24,037 nt of DNA from Eubacterium sp. OM08-24 (GTDB lineage Bacteria > Bacillota > Clostridia > Oscillospirales > Acutalibacteraceae): NCBI RefSeq assembly GCF_003438075.1, contig NZ_QSTA01000012.1, forward strand, positions 1 through 24,037. The letters run 5' to 3'. Shown here one piece after another: positions 16,861 to 24,037 of the stretch. Each line of letters starts with the position of its first letter. The first letter of the stretch is position 1. A program made the position numbers and the translations under genes. The notes below the pieces were generated by a model. It had not been told where the DNA came from, did no database searches, and was given only the letters and a program-made list of their open reading frames with translations.

Positions 16861-17241
16861 GTGAACGAGGCTGTACTTCTTTATAATTACAAGGGCGATA
16901 GACTCAAAGCTGTAAGGAACACGCTTTTGTCTATGAAAATACCTGTAAAAATAGCCACTAAAAAAGACTTTTCAAAGCCTATCGGGGCATTGTTTGGCTT
17001 AAAGGATATTGAGCCGTTAAGCGATGATTTTCCGAGTTTTGACGATGAGCTTATGGTTATCAAGGATTTTCCGCAGCTTACATTTAATATTATGCTGAAA
17101 AAACTCGAAAACTACGGCATAAAGAAAATGCCCCTCATTTGCGCCCTAACTCCCGACAACAGCCGTTGGAGCGGAAACAGACTATACAAAAAACTCAGCG
17201 AGGAACACTTAAAAAACACCAACCTCAAAGTCAATTTATAA
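16861..17241 (+). CDS. DUF3783 domain protein
   Basis: A 126-residue small cytoplasmic protein. It starts at GTG 16861, six bases after GAGGTGAT, a near-perfect Shine-Dalgarno. The N-terminus (AVLLYNYKGDRLKAVRNTL) and central part (MVIKDFPQLTFNIMLKKL, then PLICALTPDN) match the DUF3783 pattern of Firmicutes as I remember it. No catalytic function is known. It follows ddl after 20 bases and shares its terminator at 17263-17304, so the two are very probably co-transcribed. Confidence 0.8.
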   Translation: MNEAVLLYNYKGDRLKAVRNTLLSMKIPVKIATKKDFSKPIGALFGLKDIEPLSDDFPSFDDELMVIKDFPQLTFNIMLKKLENYGIKKMPLICALTPDNSRWSGNRLYKKLSEEHLKNTNLKVNL

Positions 17242-17262
17242 CAATAAAAATTACATAATTTT

Positions 17263-17304
17263 GCAGAGTGGTATTTGATATAAAAATATCGCTCTGCTTT
17301 TTTG
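17263..17304 (+). terminator. Intrinsic terminator of the ddl-DUF3783 operon
   Basis: GCAGAGTGGTATTT pairs with AAATATCGCTCTGC (14 pairs, two wobbles), followed by TTTTTTG. Confidence 0.88.
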
Positions 17305-17445
17305 TGTGAATTTAAAAATTACAGAAATTTTGCGGATATTTTGTAGGAATTAGCAAATTTATATTGTGATTTTTACTTGATTTATTTTTGATTTTGTATT
17401 ACTATATAAGTGTATGATTTTTAAAGAAAAGAAAAGGGGATTACT

Positions 17446-18273
17446 ATGAAAAAAGTTATTTCATTGGCACTTGCCGCTGTAATTTGTTCAGCATCAATGC
17501 TCCTTGCTGCTTGCGGCGGAAATGCAGGCACAGCAACTAAGGACGAAACACCGGCAAAAACTAAGACTATTGCAACCGTTAATGACCTTGAGGGCGCAAA
17601 GATCGGCGTTCAGCTCGGCACAACAGGCGACATTTATGCAAGTGATTACGAGGAAAAGGGTTCAACAATTGAACGCTTTAACAAGGGTGCAGACGCTGTT
17701 TTGGCTCTTACACAGGGTAAGATTGACTGCGTTATCATCGACAGCGAGCCTGCAAAGGCATTTGTTGCAGCTAACAAGGGGCTTAAAATTCTTGACGAGC
17801 CATTCGCTGAGGAAGATTATGCAATCTGCGTAGCTAAAGACAACACAGATCTTCTTGGTAAAATCAATACAGCTCTTGCAGAACTTAAGAAAGACGGCAC
17901 AACAGAGTCAATCGCAAACAACTTTATCGGTGATGACACAAAGGGCAAAACTCCTTATGTAACTCCTGAGGGAACAGAGTATCCTAACGGCGAGCTCCAT
18001 ATGGCAACAAACGCATTCTTTGAGCCTTATGAGTATTATGACGGTGACACAGTAGTTGGTATTGACGCATCTATGGCACAGGCTATCTGCGATAAGCTCG
18101 GCTACAAGCTCGTTATTGACGATATGGACTTTGACGCTATTGTAACAGCTGTTCAGACAGGCAAGGCTGACTTTGGTATGGCAGGTATGACAGTAACTGA
18201 GGAAAGACAGCAGGCTGTAAGTTTCTCAGACAGCTACACAACAGCTACTCAGGTAATTATAGTTAAAGAATAA
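17446..18273 (+). CDS. Amino-acid ABC transporter substrate-binding lipoprotein, circularly permuted SBP_bac_3 fold
   Basis: A 275-residue lipoprotein (lipobox LAAC, Cys23) that should capture an amino acid outside the membrane for the permease and ATPase encoded next. Family 3 binding proteins normally begin with a strand like LHMATNAFFEPYEYYDG and reach the GAKIGVQLGTTGD segment halfway through. Here the order is swapped. The normally C-terminal half comes first (DLEGAKIGVQLGTTG at 47-61, through ESIANNFIGDD at 154-164). A new linker follows (about 165-183), then the normally N-terminal half (HMATNAFFEPYEY at 185-197, TEERQQAVSFSDSY at 251-264, ending VIIVKE). Ligand residues are kept: Arg254 for the carboxylate and Asp99 in IDSEPAKAF for the amine. 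It has a GGGG-type ribosome binding site. A hairpin follows before the permease gene. Confidence 0.92.
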   Translation: MKKVISLALAAVICSASMLLAACGGNAGTATKDETPAKTKTIATVNDLEGAKIGVQLGTTGDIYASDYEEKGSTIERFNKGADAVLALTQGKIDCVIIDSEPAKAFVAANKGLKILDEPFAEEDYAICVAKDNTDLLGKINTALAELKKDGTTESIANNFIGDDTKGKTPYVTPEGTEYPNGELHMATNAFFEPYEYYDGDTVVGIDASMAQAICDKLGYKLVIDDMDFDAIVTAVQTGKADFGMAGMTVTEERQQAVSFSDSYTTATQVIIVKE

Positions 18274-18286
18274 TTAAGAATTTTGG

Positions 18287-18310
18287 AAAGGCAGCCGAAA
18301 AGCTGCTTTT
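18287..18310 (+). promoter_or_regulatory. Intercistronic hairpin between binding protein and permease
   Basis: AAAGGCAGC/GCTGCTTTT with loop CGAAAA (nine pairs, one wobble) has only a short T-tract. It is probably a leaky terminator or mRNA-stabilising stem that lets the binding protein be made in excess of the membrane subunits. Confidence 0.55.
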
Positions 18311-18334
18311 CTGATATATAAAGGAATTTAGCAT

Positions 18335-19066
18335 ATGGATCAGTTTTTTCAGGAAATAGCTGCAAGCTTTCAGAAAACTTTTATTAAAGATGACCGTTGG
18401 CTGCAGTTTTTAAAAGGTCTTGGAGTAACGATTGAAATTACAGTTGTTGCCGCCGTTATCGGTATTATCCTTGGCTTTTTAATCGCAATGGTTCGCTCGA
18501 CCTATGATAAAAATCTTATAGGTAAAAAGTGCAGAAAGCCGAGCGACTATGTACTCAAAATTTTAAATTTCATCTGCAATATTTACATTACGGTAATCAG
18601 AGGTACACCTGTTGTAATTCAGCTTATGATTATGTACTACATTGTATTTTCATCTTCACGAAACGGAATTATTGCAGCGGTACTTGCGTTTGGTATCAAC
18701 TCAGGCGCATATGTGGCTGAAATTGTGCGTTCGGGCATTATGTCTATTGACAAGGGTCAGTTTGAGGCAAGCCGTTCGCTCGGATTTAATTACAGCAGCA
18801 CAATGTTCCATGTAATACTTCCGCAGGCTTTCAAAAATGTGTTGCCGGCACTCGGCAACGAGTTTATTGTACTTGTAAAGGAAACCTCTGTTGCAGGTTA
18901 TGTTGCACTTCAGGATCTTACTTATGTGGGCAACCTTATCCGCTCAAGAACATACGAGGCATTTTTCCCACTCATCTCGGTAGCGGCAATTTACCTTGTA
19001 ATAGTATTGATTCTGACATACTTCCTCAAAAAGCTCGAAAGGAGGCTGCGCAGCAGTGACCACTAA
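18335..19066 (+). CDS. Amino-acid ABC transporter permease (His/Glu/Gln/Arg family)
   Basis: A 243-residue inner-membrane subunit with about five hydrophobic segments. The N-terminal [20 protein letters not shown], the [16 protein letters not shown] segment and the ATPase-contact loop [12 protein letters not shown]...[16 protein letters not shown] (the EAA motif) are characteristic of polar amino-acid importers. The C-terminal LKKLERRL is usual. The ATG at 18335 has AAAGGAA upstream. The 3' end overlaps the ATPase gene by 11 bases. Substrate specificity cannot be read from this subunit. Confidence 0.95.
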   Translation: MDQFFQEIAASFQKTFIKDDRWLQFLKGLGVTIEITVVAAVIGIILGFLIAMVRSTYDKNLIGKKCRKPSDYVLKILNFICNIYITVIRGTPVVIQLMIMYYIVFSSSRNGIIAAVLAFGINSGAYVAEIVRSGIMSIDKGQFEASRSLGFNYSSTMFHVILPQAFKNVLPALGNEFIVLVKETSVAGYVALQDLTYVGNLIRSRTYEAFFPLISVAAIYLVIVLILTYFLKKLERRLRSSDH

Positions 19067-19799
19067 TAATGATGTATTAATCAAGGTTGAGGGACTTAAA
19101 AAATCCTTTGGCAGCAACGAAGTGCTCAAGGGCATTGATGCAGAAATCCATAAGGGCGATGTTATGGTGGTTATCGGTGCATCGGGTTCGGGCAAATCAA
19201 CATTTTTGCGCTGTTTAAATCTTCTTGAAGAGCCGACAGACGGCAAAATCATAGTTGACGGCGTAGATATTAACGATAAAAATATAGACATTAACCTGCA
19301 CCGCAGAAAAATGGGTATGGTGTTCCAGCAGTTCAACCTTTTTCCGCATATGACAGTGCTCAAGAATATGATTCTCGGCCCTGTAAAGCTCCTTAAAAAG
19401 AGCAAGGAAGAGGCTGCAAAAGAGGCAATGGAGCTGCTTGAAAGAGTAGGACTTGCCGACAGAGCAAACGATTATCCGTCACAGCTTTCGGGCGGTCAGA
19501 AACAGCGTGTGGCAATCGTGCGTGCGCTTTGTATGAATCCCGAGGTAATGCTTTTTGACGAGCCGACCTCTGCGCTTGACCCTGAGATGGTAGGCGAGGT
19601 ACTTGAGGTTATGAAAAGACTTGCCAAGGACGGTATGACAATGGTTGTTGTAACTCACGAAATGGGTTTTGCCCGTGAGGTAGGCACAAAGGTTGTGTTC
19701 GTTGATAAGGGCGTAATTGTAGAGCAAGCACCGCCGCAGGAATTCTTTACAAATCCTAAGAACGAGAGATTGAAAGAATTTTTGTCAAAGGTATTTTAA
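19056..19799 (+). CDS. Amino-acid ABC transporter ATP-binding protein (GlnQ-like)
   Basis: A 247-residue cytoplasmic ATPase powering the importer. Walker [10 protein letters not shown] is at 41-49, the Q-loop [10 protein letters not shown] at 91-100, signature LSGGQKQR at 144-151, Walker [15 protein letters not shown] at 164-177 with catalytic Glu169, and the H-loop THEMGFA with His201. It starts at GTG 19056 inside the permease gene, with AAAGGAGG ten bases upstream, so translation is coupled. It is the last gene of the binding protein-permease-ATPase operon, with a terminator at 19814. Confidence 0.97.
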   Translation: MTTNNDVLIKVEGLKKSFGSNEVLKGIDAEIHKGDVMVVIGASGSGKSTFLRCLNLLEEPTDGKIIVDGVDINDKNIDINLHRRKMGMVFQQFNLFPHMTVLKNMILGPVKLLKKSKEEAAKEAMELLERVGLADRANDYPSQLSGGQKQRVAIVRALCMNPEVMLFDEPTSALDPEMVGEVLEVMKRLAKDGMTMVVVTHEMGFAREVGTKVVFVDKGVIVEQAPPQEFFTNPKNERLKEFLSKVF

Positions 19800-19813
19800 T
19801 TTAATAAATTTGG

Positions 19814-19852
19814 ACAGTCTGATAAGATAATGTGCTTGTCAGACTGTTTTTG
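19814..19852 (+). terminator. Intrinsic terminator of the amino-acid ABC operon
   Basis: ACAGTCTGATAAG/CTTGTCAGACTGT is a 13-pair stem with one wobble and loop ATAATGTG, followed by TTTTTG. Confidence 0.88.
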
Positions 19853-19930
19853 TAAGGAAAATTGTTTGGTGATCAGATAGGTAAAACACCGGTAGGGTAA
19901 CAAAGTTTGGAAACGCAAAACTTTTAGCTT

Positions 19931-20015
19931 AAAAAATCATAAAAGGTTTGACCTGAATTTTATTTTCGGGACGGATAGTTTTGCTTGTATCTTACTTTGT
20001 TTGCCCAACCAAAAT
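19931..20015 (+). repeat. Dispersed intergenic repeat, partial module B plus diverged module A (copy 4)
   Basis: AAAAGGTTTGACCTGAATTT matches the right arm of the module B hairpin. Module A follows (TTCGGGACGGATAG at 19965, then CTTACTTTG and TTGCCCAACC). Its end is diverged and runs up to the LURP-one gene. Confidence 0.65.
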
Positions 20016-20050
20016 GGACATTAACAACACACAAATCAGAAGGTAAAAAA

Positions 20051-20527
20051 ATGGAATTACTTATAAAACAGCGAGTTTTTTCGTGGTCAGATACTTACGA
20101 TGTTTACGATGAGTATGACGAGCCGAAATATTTTGTAAGGGCTGAAATGTTCAGGCTTACGCATCAGATTCATATATATGACAGAAATCGCAATGAAATC
20201 GGTATGATTAAACAGCGATTTTTTACGCTTATGCCGACTTTTGATATAGAAATAAACGGACAGCCGTTTGGCAGTATTGAGAAAAAATTTACATTTTTTA
20301 AGCCGAAGTATAACCTCGACTACAACGGTTGGCGCTGTGAGGGCGATTTTATGTCTTGGAACTACAGCGTTTACGAGGCTTGCAGTATGGTTGCGCAGAT
20401 TTCAAAAAAGCTGTTCCGTTGGGGAGATACTTATGTTATCGACTATGCAGACCCGAGAAACGAAATTTTGGTGCTTATGCTCGCTATCGCCATTGATGCC
20501 GCAAACTGTTCGCAGAATAATAACTAA
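20051..20527 (+). CDS. LURP-one-related (tubby-like fold) family protein
   Basis: It has 158 residues from the ATG at 20051, with AGAAGG upstream. An in-frame ATG at 19985 would add 22 residues encoded by the repeat, so I reject it. The pattern is that of LURP-one-related proteins: LLIKQRVFSWSDTYDVYDE, then F-x-R-A-E, a basic I-x-D-R-N-x-N-E-I-G, then FFTLMPTFDIEINGQPFG, the GWRCEGDF strand, a KLFRWGDTYVIDYADP strand and a C-terminal hydrophobic helix EILVLMLAIAIDA. The fold resembles tubby and phospholipid scramblases. The bacterial function is unknown. It is followed after 11 bases by a decayed SAP-domain gene. Confidence 0.88.
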   Translation: MELLIKQRVFSWSDTYDVYDEYDEPKYFVRAEMFRLTHQIHIYDRNRNEIGMIKQRFFTLMPTFDIEINGQPFGSIEKKFTFFKPKYNLDYNGWRCEGDFMSWNYSVYEACSMVAQISKKLFRWGDTYVIDYADPRNEILVLMLAIAIDAANCSQNNN

Positions 20528-20538
20528 GTAGGTAATTT

Positions 20539-20759
20539 ATGATTGACAGACCAAAACTTGACAAAAATCTTGACGGCAAGACATTCAGAGAGTTTTATTA
20601 TTTAAAGGAGGAGCTTGTGAGTTTCTGTCGTAAATACGGCTTGCCGACAACAAAGGCAAAAGCCTTGAAGATGCTATAAAATGCCGGAAATATAAAAAGA
20701 AGTTGCAGGGACATAATCGCTATGAAAAAAGCGATCTTTCCGTTTTAGATAACAACTGA
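20539..20759 (+). pseudogene. Remnant of a SAP-domain protein gene with an internal deletion
   Basis: The ATG at 20539 opens 46 codons (RPKLDKNLDGKTFREFYYLK, then EELVSFCRKYGLPTT). This is the start of a SAP-domain protein family of Firmicutes, in which GLPT is normally followed by a GGK-containing SAP helix. Here the frame runs into AKALKML and stops at 20677-20679. In the next frame, from 20646 to the TGA at 20757-20759, DNKGKSLEDAIKCRKYKKKL and then QGHNRYEKSDLSVL appear, which resemble the C-terminal end of the same type of protein. The middle part (well over 50 residues in intact relatives as I remember them) is missing and the frame is shifted. An internal deletion is the simplest reading. 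A short intact peptide cannot be excluded. Confidence 0.65.
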
Positions 20760-20789
20760 TTAGCTTATGCTTATTTAATTTGGTTTTTA

Positions 20790-20818
20790 TTGCAGTTTTG
20801 ACCTTTGAGTAGTATAAT
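20790..20818 (+). promoter_or_regulatory. Sigma-A promoter of the trmN6-rsmI-folC operon
   Basis: TTGCAG, a 17-base spacer and TATAAT. The predicted start near 20826 gives a leader of about 56 bases. In that leader, AAGGAGA (20842-20848) is followed by a small hairpin GCAGAGG/CCTTTGC (20853-20871). Confidence 0.7.
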
Positions 20819-20881
20819 TAAAATGTTAAGCTAAAATTTACAAGGAGATAGGGCAGAGGTTGAGCCTTTGCCGAGCATATA

Positions 20882-21643
20882 ATGGAAAATTTGCACCTTG
20901 AGCCGTTGGGAAACGGCATTGAAATATATGTTACCAAAAGTTACAGATACTCGACCGACACCATTTTGCTTGCCGATTTTTCAAAGCCTATGGGCAGTAA
21001 AAAATGTGCGGAGCTTGGTACAGGCTGCGGCACGATTCCGCTTTTGTGGTGCAGGGACAATAAAAATCTGAAAATTGACGCTGTTGAAATTCAGGAAAAT
21101 GCCTGTACTGTTGCACAAAAAAGCGTGGAGCATAACAACCTTTGCGACAACATAAATATTGTGAATGCCGACTTGTGTGACCTTAAGGGCAAGCTGAATT
21201 TTGGCTGTTATGATGTTGTTGTGTGCAATCCGCCGTACAAAATCGGCGGCGGCGGAATAAAAAATCCTACCTCGGCAAGACTGATTGCAAGGCACGAAAG
21301 TGAATGTACGCTCGATGACATTTGCTCGGCGGCGGCAAAGCTGCTGCAGTTTGGCGGCAGATTTTTTATGTGCCAGCGCCCCGAAAGGCTGAGCGATGTA
21401 ATGGAGTCGATGCGAAAATTCGGAATTGAGCCAAAGACATTGCGGCTTGTTCAGCAGAGGCTGACAAAAGCGCCTAAGTTGTTTTTGCTTGAGGGCAGAC
21501 GAGGCGGAAAACGAGGTTTTTTGAATGTATTGCCCACACTTTTTATAGAGGACGAAAACGGTAATTTTTCAAAGGAAATGCTTGAGATTTACGGAAGTTA
21601 TAAATCAGATCATTTAGAAAATACAGAGGATAATAGGCTATGA
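20882..21643 (+). CDS. trmN6: tRNA1(Val) (adenine(37)-N6)-methyltransferase-like protein (TrmN6/YabB family)
   Basis: A 253-residue SAM-dependent N6-adenine methyltransferase. It shows the SAM-binding motif ELGTGCGTIPL (44-54) and the catalytic NPPY (116-119, in VVVCNPPYKIGGGG). The target is expected to be a tRNA adenine, from family membership. The sequence SYRYSTDTILLADF near the start is usual for the family. In Firmicutes this gene (yabB) commonly lies just before rsmI, as here. It overlaps rsmI by ATGA at 21640-21643. The only strong Shine-Dalgarno, AAGGAGA, is 33 bases before the ATG with a hairpin between. The nearer GAG is weak, and an in-frame stop at 20861 excludes an earlier start. 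Confidence 0.93.
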   Translation: MENLHLEPLGNGIEIYVTKSYRYSTDTILLADFSKPMGSKKCAELGTGCGTIPLLWCRDNKNLKIDAVEIQENACTVAQKSVEHNNLCDNINIVNADLCDLKGKLNFGCYDVVVCNPPYKIGGGGIKNPTSARLIARHESECTLDDICSAAAKLLQFGGRFFMCQRPERLSDVMESMRKFGIEPKTLRLVQQRLTKAPKLFLLEGRRGGKRGFLNVLPTLFIEDENGNFSKEMLEIYGSYKSDHLENTEDNRL

Positions 21644-22464
21644 GCGGAATTTTATATGTAACGGGAACACCGATAGGCAACCTTTCCGACCTGTCGCCGA
21701 GAGCGGTGGAAACTCTTGAATCGGTAGATTTTATTGCGGCGGAAGACACAAGGGTTACGCTGAAACTTTTAAATCATTTTGGCATAAAAAAGCCGATGGT
21801 AAGCTATTTTGAGCACAATAAAAGAGAGCGTGGAGAGATTATCTGCGCAAGAATAGAGCAGGGCGAAAACTGCGCCATTGTTACGGACGCAGGTATGCCT
21901 TGCATTTCCGACCCCGGCGAAGATTTGGTAAAGCTGTGCGAGGAGAGGGGCATAAAAACGGTTGTTATTCCCGGCCCGAGTGCGGTTATTTCCGCCCTTG
22001 CGGTGTCGGGACTCAGTACGGGAAGATTTACTTTCGAGGGCTTTTTGAGCGTGAATAAGAAGAGCCGTACAGACCATTTAAAAAGCCTTGCAAATGAACA
22101 CCGTACTATGATTTTTTACGAAGCTCCGCATAAACTGCCGCAGACATTGCGTGATTTGTACGCAAATTTTGGCGACAGAAAGCTGACCATTGTGCGTGAA
22201 ATTACTAAAATTCACGAGGAAGTTATACGCACCACAACTAAAAATGCGGCGGAAAATCTCAGCGACGGCAGTGTTAAAGGCGAAATTGTGCTTGTGCTTG
22301 AGGGTGCGCCGCAGATTGACGATACCGAAGAATTTACACTTGAGTATGCGGTTGAAACCGCTAAAAAGCTGATAGAAAACGGAGCAAGAGCAACCGATGC
22401 GGCAAAAGAGGCGGCGGCGCTGACAGGCTTTAAGAAGAACGAAATTTACAAGGAGCTGATCTGA
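21640..22464 (+). CDS. rsmI: 16S rRNA (cytidine(1402)-2'-O)-methyltransferase
   Basis: A 274-residue tetrapyrrole-methylase-fold enzyme that 2'-O-methylates C1402 in the decoding centre of 16S rRNA. Conserved stretches are GTPIGNLSDLSPRA near the start, AAEDTR, SYFEHN, the DAGMPCISDPGEDLV SAM-binding loop, VIPGPSA, FEGFL, FYEAPHKL and REITKIHEE. It lies between trmN6 (4-base overlap) and folC (stop and start share one base at 22464), which indicates coupled translation of a single operon. Confidence 0.97.
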   Translation: MSGILYVTGTPIGNLSDLSPRAVETLESVDFIAAEDTRVTLKLLNHFGIKKPMVSYFEHNKRERGEIICARIEQGENCAIVTDAGMPCISDPGEDLVKLCEERGIKTVVIPGPSAVISALAVSGLSTGRFTFEGFLSVNKKSRTDHLKSLANEHRTMIFYEAPHKLPQTLRDLYANFGDRKLTIVREITKIHEEVIRTTTKNAAENLSDGSVKGEIVLVLEGAPQIDDTEEFTLEYAVETAKKLIENGARATDAAKEAAALTGFKKNEIYKELI

Positions 22465-23744
22465 TGACATACGAACAGGCTATTGAAAAAATACATTCAC
22501 TGCTTACCTTTGGTTCTCGTCCCGGACTTGACCGAATGAGAATTTTTCTCGAAAAACTCGGCAATCCTCAGGATAAACTAAAGTATATTCACATTGCGGG
22601 TACTAACGGCAAAGGTTCGGTTTGTGCAATGCTTTCTGCGGTTCTTGTTGAGGCGGGCTACAAAACAGGACTTTTTATTTCACCGTATATTACGGATTTT
22701 CGTGAGAGAATACAGATTAATAATCAGATGATTTCAAAGGAAATTCTCACCGACGCAGTGGAAAAGACTTTCCCGATTATTGAGGAATTGCGCAAAGACG
22801 GGGTGATTATTACCGAGTTTGAATATGTAAACGCTTTGCAGTTTTATATCCACGCAAACGAAAAGTGCGACATTGTTGTACTCGAAACGGGTATGGGCGG
22901 ACTTCTCGACTGCACAAATACAATTTTGCCGCCGCTTTGCTCGGTGATTACAACTATCGGACTTGACCATACGGCAATTCTCGGAAATACCATTGAGGAA
23001 ATTGCGTGGCAAAAGTGCGGTATTATAAAAAACGGCTCGATTGCCGTTACTTCCAAGCAGGAAGAAAACGCAATGAGCGTGATTGAATGTACTTGTAAAA
23101 GCAGAAATGTTGAACTTTTCAAAAGTGAAAGTGCAAAAATAAAAGTGATTTCAGAAAGCCTTGAAAGCACAAGGTTTGAATATGACGGTACAGAGCTTGA
23201 CCTGCATTTGATTGGCGAGCACCAGATTGAAAATGCAAAAACGGCATTGACCGCATTAAAGGCACTTTGTGACAGCGGCAAAATAGAGGTGAGCAAAAGC
23301 GCATTGCAGAAGGGAATAGCAAAGGCGGTAAACCCTGCAAGACTTGAGCTTATGAGCAAAAATCCCGTAATTTTGCTTGACGGCGCACACAATCCAAACG
23401 GTATTGAGGCGCTGAGCAAGGCGGTTAAAAAATATTTGCCTAATCAAAGGCGAATTTGCCTTATGGGTATGCTTGCCGATAAGGACAGCGCAAGCTCGAT
23501 TAATTTGCTTGAGGGACTTTTTGAGGAGATTTTTACCGTTACGGTAGATAACCCGAGAACACTTACGGCAGAGGCACTTGCCGAAAAATGCAGACAGCAT
23601 TTTCCAAAGGTAGAGGCTTTTGACGATAACAAAAAGGCGCTTGATGCGGCAGTGAAAAAGGCAAAGGAAGAGAACATACCGCTCGTTATTTGCGGTTCGC
23701 TTTACCTTGCAGGAGAGCTAAGACCGTATTTGTTGGAACTTTAA
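22464..23744 (+). CDS. folC: Folylpolyglutamate synthase / dihydrofolate synthase
   Basis: A 426-residue Mur-ligase-family enzyme that adds glutamate to dihydropteroate or folates using ATP. The P-loop GTNGKGS is at 46-52. The LLDCTNTI segment, SVITTIGLDHTAILG with the following IAWQKCGIIK, and the C-terminal domain start LLDGAHNPNG are all present, and the length is usual. The ATG at 22464 has AAGGAG upstream within the rsmI end. It ends the operon, with a terminator 16 bases downstream. Confidence 0.96.
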   Translation: MTYEQAIEKIHSLLTFGSRPGLDRMRIFLEKLGNPQDKLKYIHIAGTNGKGSVCAMLSAVLVEAGYKTGLFISPYITDFRERIQINNQMISKEILTDAVEKTFPIIEELRKDGVIITEFEYVNALQFYIHANEKCDIVVLETGMGGLLDCTNTILPPLCSVITTIGLDHTAILGNTIEEIAWQKCGIIKNGSIAVTSKQEENAMSVIECTCKSRNVELFKSESAKIKVISESLESTRFEYDGTELDLHLIGEHQIENAKTALTALKALCDSGKIEVSKSALQKGIAKAVNPARLELMSKNPVILLDGAHNPNGIEALSKAVKKYLPNQRRICLMGMLADKDSASSINLLEGLFEEIFTVTVDNPRTLTAEALAEKCRQHFPKVEAFDDNKKALDAAVKKAKEENIPLVICGSLYLAGELRPYLLEL

Positions 23745-23760
23745 AAAATTCGTATAATTA

Positions 23761-23797
23761 ACCCCGTCATCGCTTTGTGGTGACGGGGTATTGTTTA
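23761..23797 (+). terminator. Terminator of the trmN6-rsmI-folC operon
   Basis: ACCCCGTCATC/GGTGACGGGGT stem (one wobble) with a short loop, followed by ATTGTTTA. The T-tract is weak but the stem is strong. Confidence 0.75.
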
Positions 23798-23842
23798 TGG
23801 CTTTTTGTAAATAATTGGGATAAATTAGGGTTTACCGCATAA

Positions 23843-24037
23843 AGTTTAGTATAATAAATTCAAAATTTAGGTCAACCCTTTTTAAAGGGTTGCGGGTTTG
23901 GGCAGAGCCCATAAAACATTAAAAACAAATGGTTGAATTTATATCATAGGATAAATAAACCTTAGATTGTTCAAGACCTTAAAATAAAACAAAAGTCAAG
24001 ATTAATAAGTGGCAGAAAGTAAAAAAGTCACACTTTA
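23843..24037 (+). repeat. Long dispersed intergenic repeat, lead-in + modules B + C (runs off window)
   Basis: AGTTTAGTATAATAAATT (23843-23860) is followed by module B: AAATTTAGGTCAACCC, hairpin CAACCCTTT/AAAGGGTTG at 23873-23892 and hairpin TGGGC/GCCCA at 23899-23911. Module C follows from about 23969 (CTTAAAATAAAAC, then TCAAGATTAATAAGTGGCAG). Modules B and C match 4555-4738 in reverse. The end of the element is not reached. Confidence 0.82.

Noticed and set aside
19985..20050. 22-residue N-terminal extension of the LURP-one protein
   Set aside because: It is encoded by the end of the dispersed repeat. The ATG at 20051 has AGAAGG upstream and starts the conserved family sequence.

Overview
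The window looks like a chromosomal segment of an anaerobic gut Firmicute of the Ruminococcaceae/Oscillospiraceae type (Ruminococcus- or [Eubacterium] siraeum-like). This is inferred from the modular secreted alpha-amylase with a PTQPTT-type linker, CBM26-like and cohesin-like domains, from AGGAGG-type ribosome binding sites, from moderate-to-low GC and from Firmicute-type gene neighbourhoods. No rRNA, tRNA, CRISPR array, transposase or phage gene was seen.

Layout. 1-4086: 3' part of a secreted multidomain GH13 amylase (its start lies outside the window), ending in three tandem ~136-residue modules of unknown fold. 4087-4844: terminator plus a cluster of dispersed intergenic repeats. 4845-6656 (-): lepA with a UUG start. 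6858-9890: an AT-rich, probably acquired operon of three genes: a signal-peptide/membrane-anchored protein, a lipoprotein ending in an LHH-type HNH nuclease toxin domain, and a SUKH (SMI1/KNR4) immunity protein. 9889-11395 (-): a MATE efflux pump behind a ~140-nt leader with a compact three-way-junction RNA and an intrinsic terminator, a candidate guanidine-IV (mepA-type) riboswitch. 11563-13170: two convergent orphan membrane proteins. 13530-15008 (-): guaB. 15395-17241: MIF-family tautomerase, D-Ala-D-Ala ligase and a DUF3783 protein. 17446-19799: an amino-acid ABC importer whose binding protein appears circularly permuted. 20051-20759: a LURP-one-related protein and the remnant of a SAP-domain gene. 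20882-23744: trmN6-rsmI-folC operon. 23843-24037: another copy of the dispersed repeat, running off the window.

The housekeeping genes (lepA, guaB, ddl, trmN6, rsmI, folC) are intact and conventional. The most interesting parts are (i) the permuted solute-binding protein, (ii) the lipoprotein-borne nuclease toxin with its immunity gene and a co-transcribed membrane-anchored partner, (iii) the MATE leader RNA, (iv) a modular family of short intergenic repeats with compensatory changes in a hairpin, and (v) the C-terminal triplicated module of the amylase. All calls come from reading the sequence and from remembered family features. No database search was possible.
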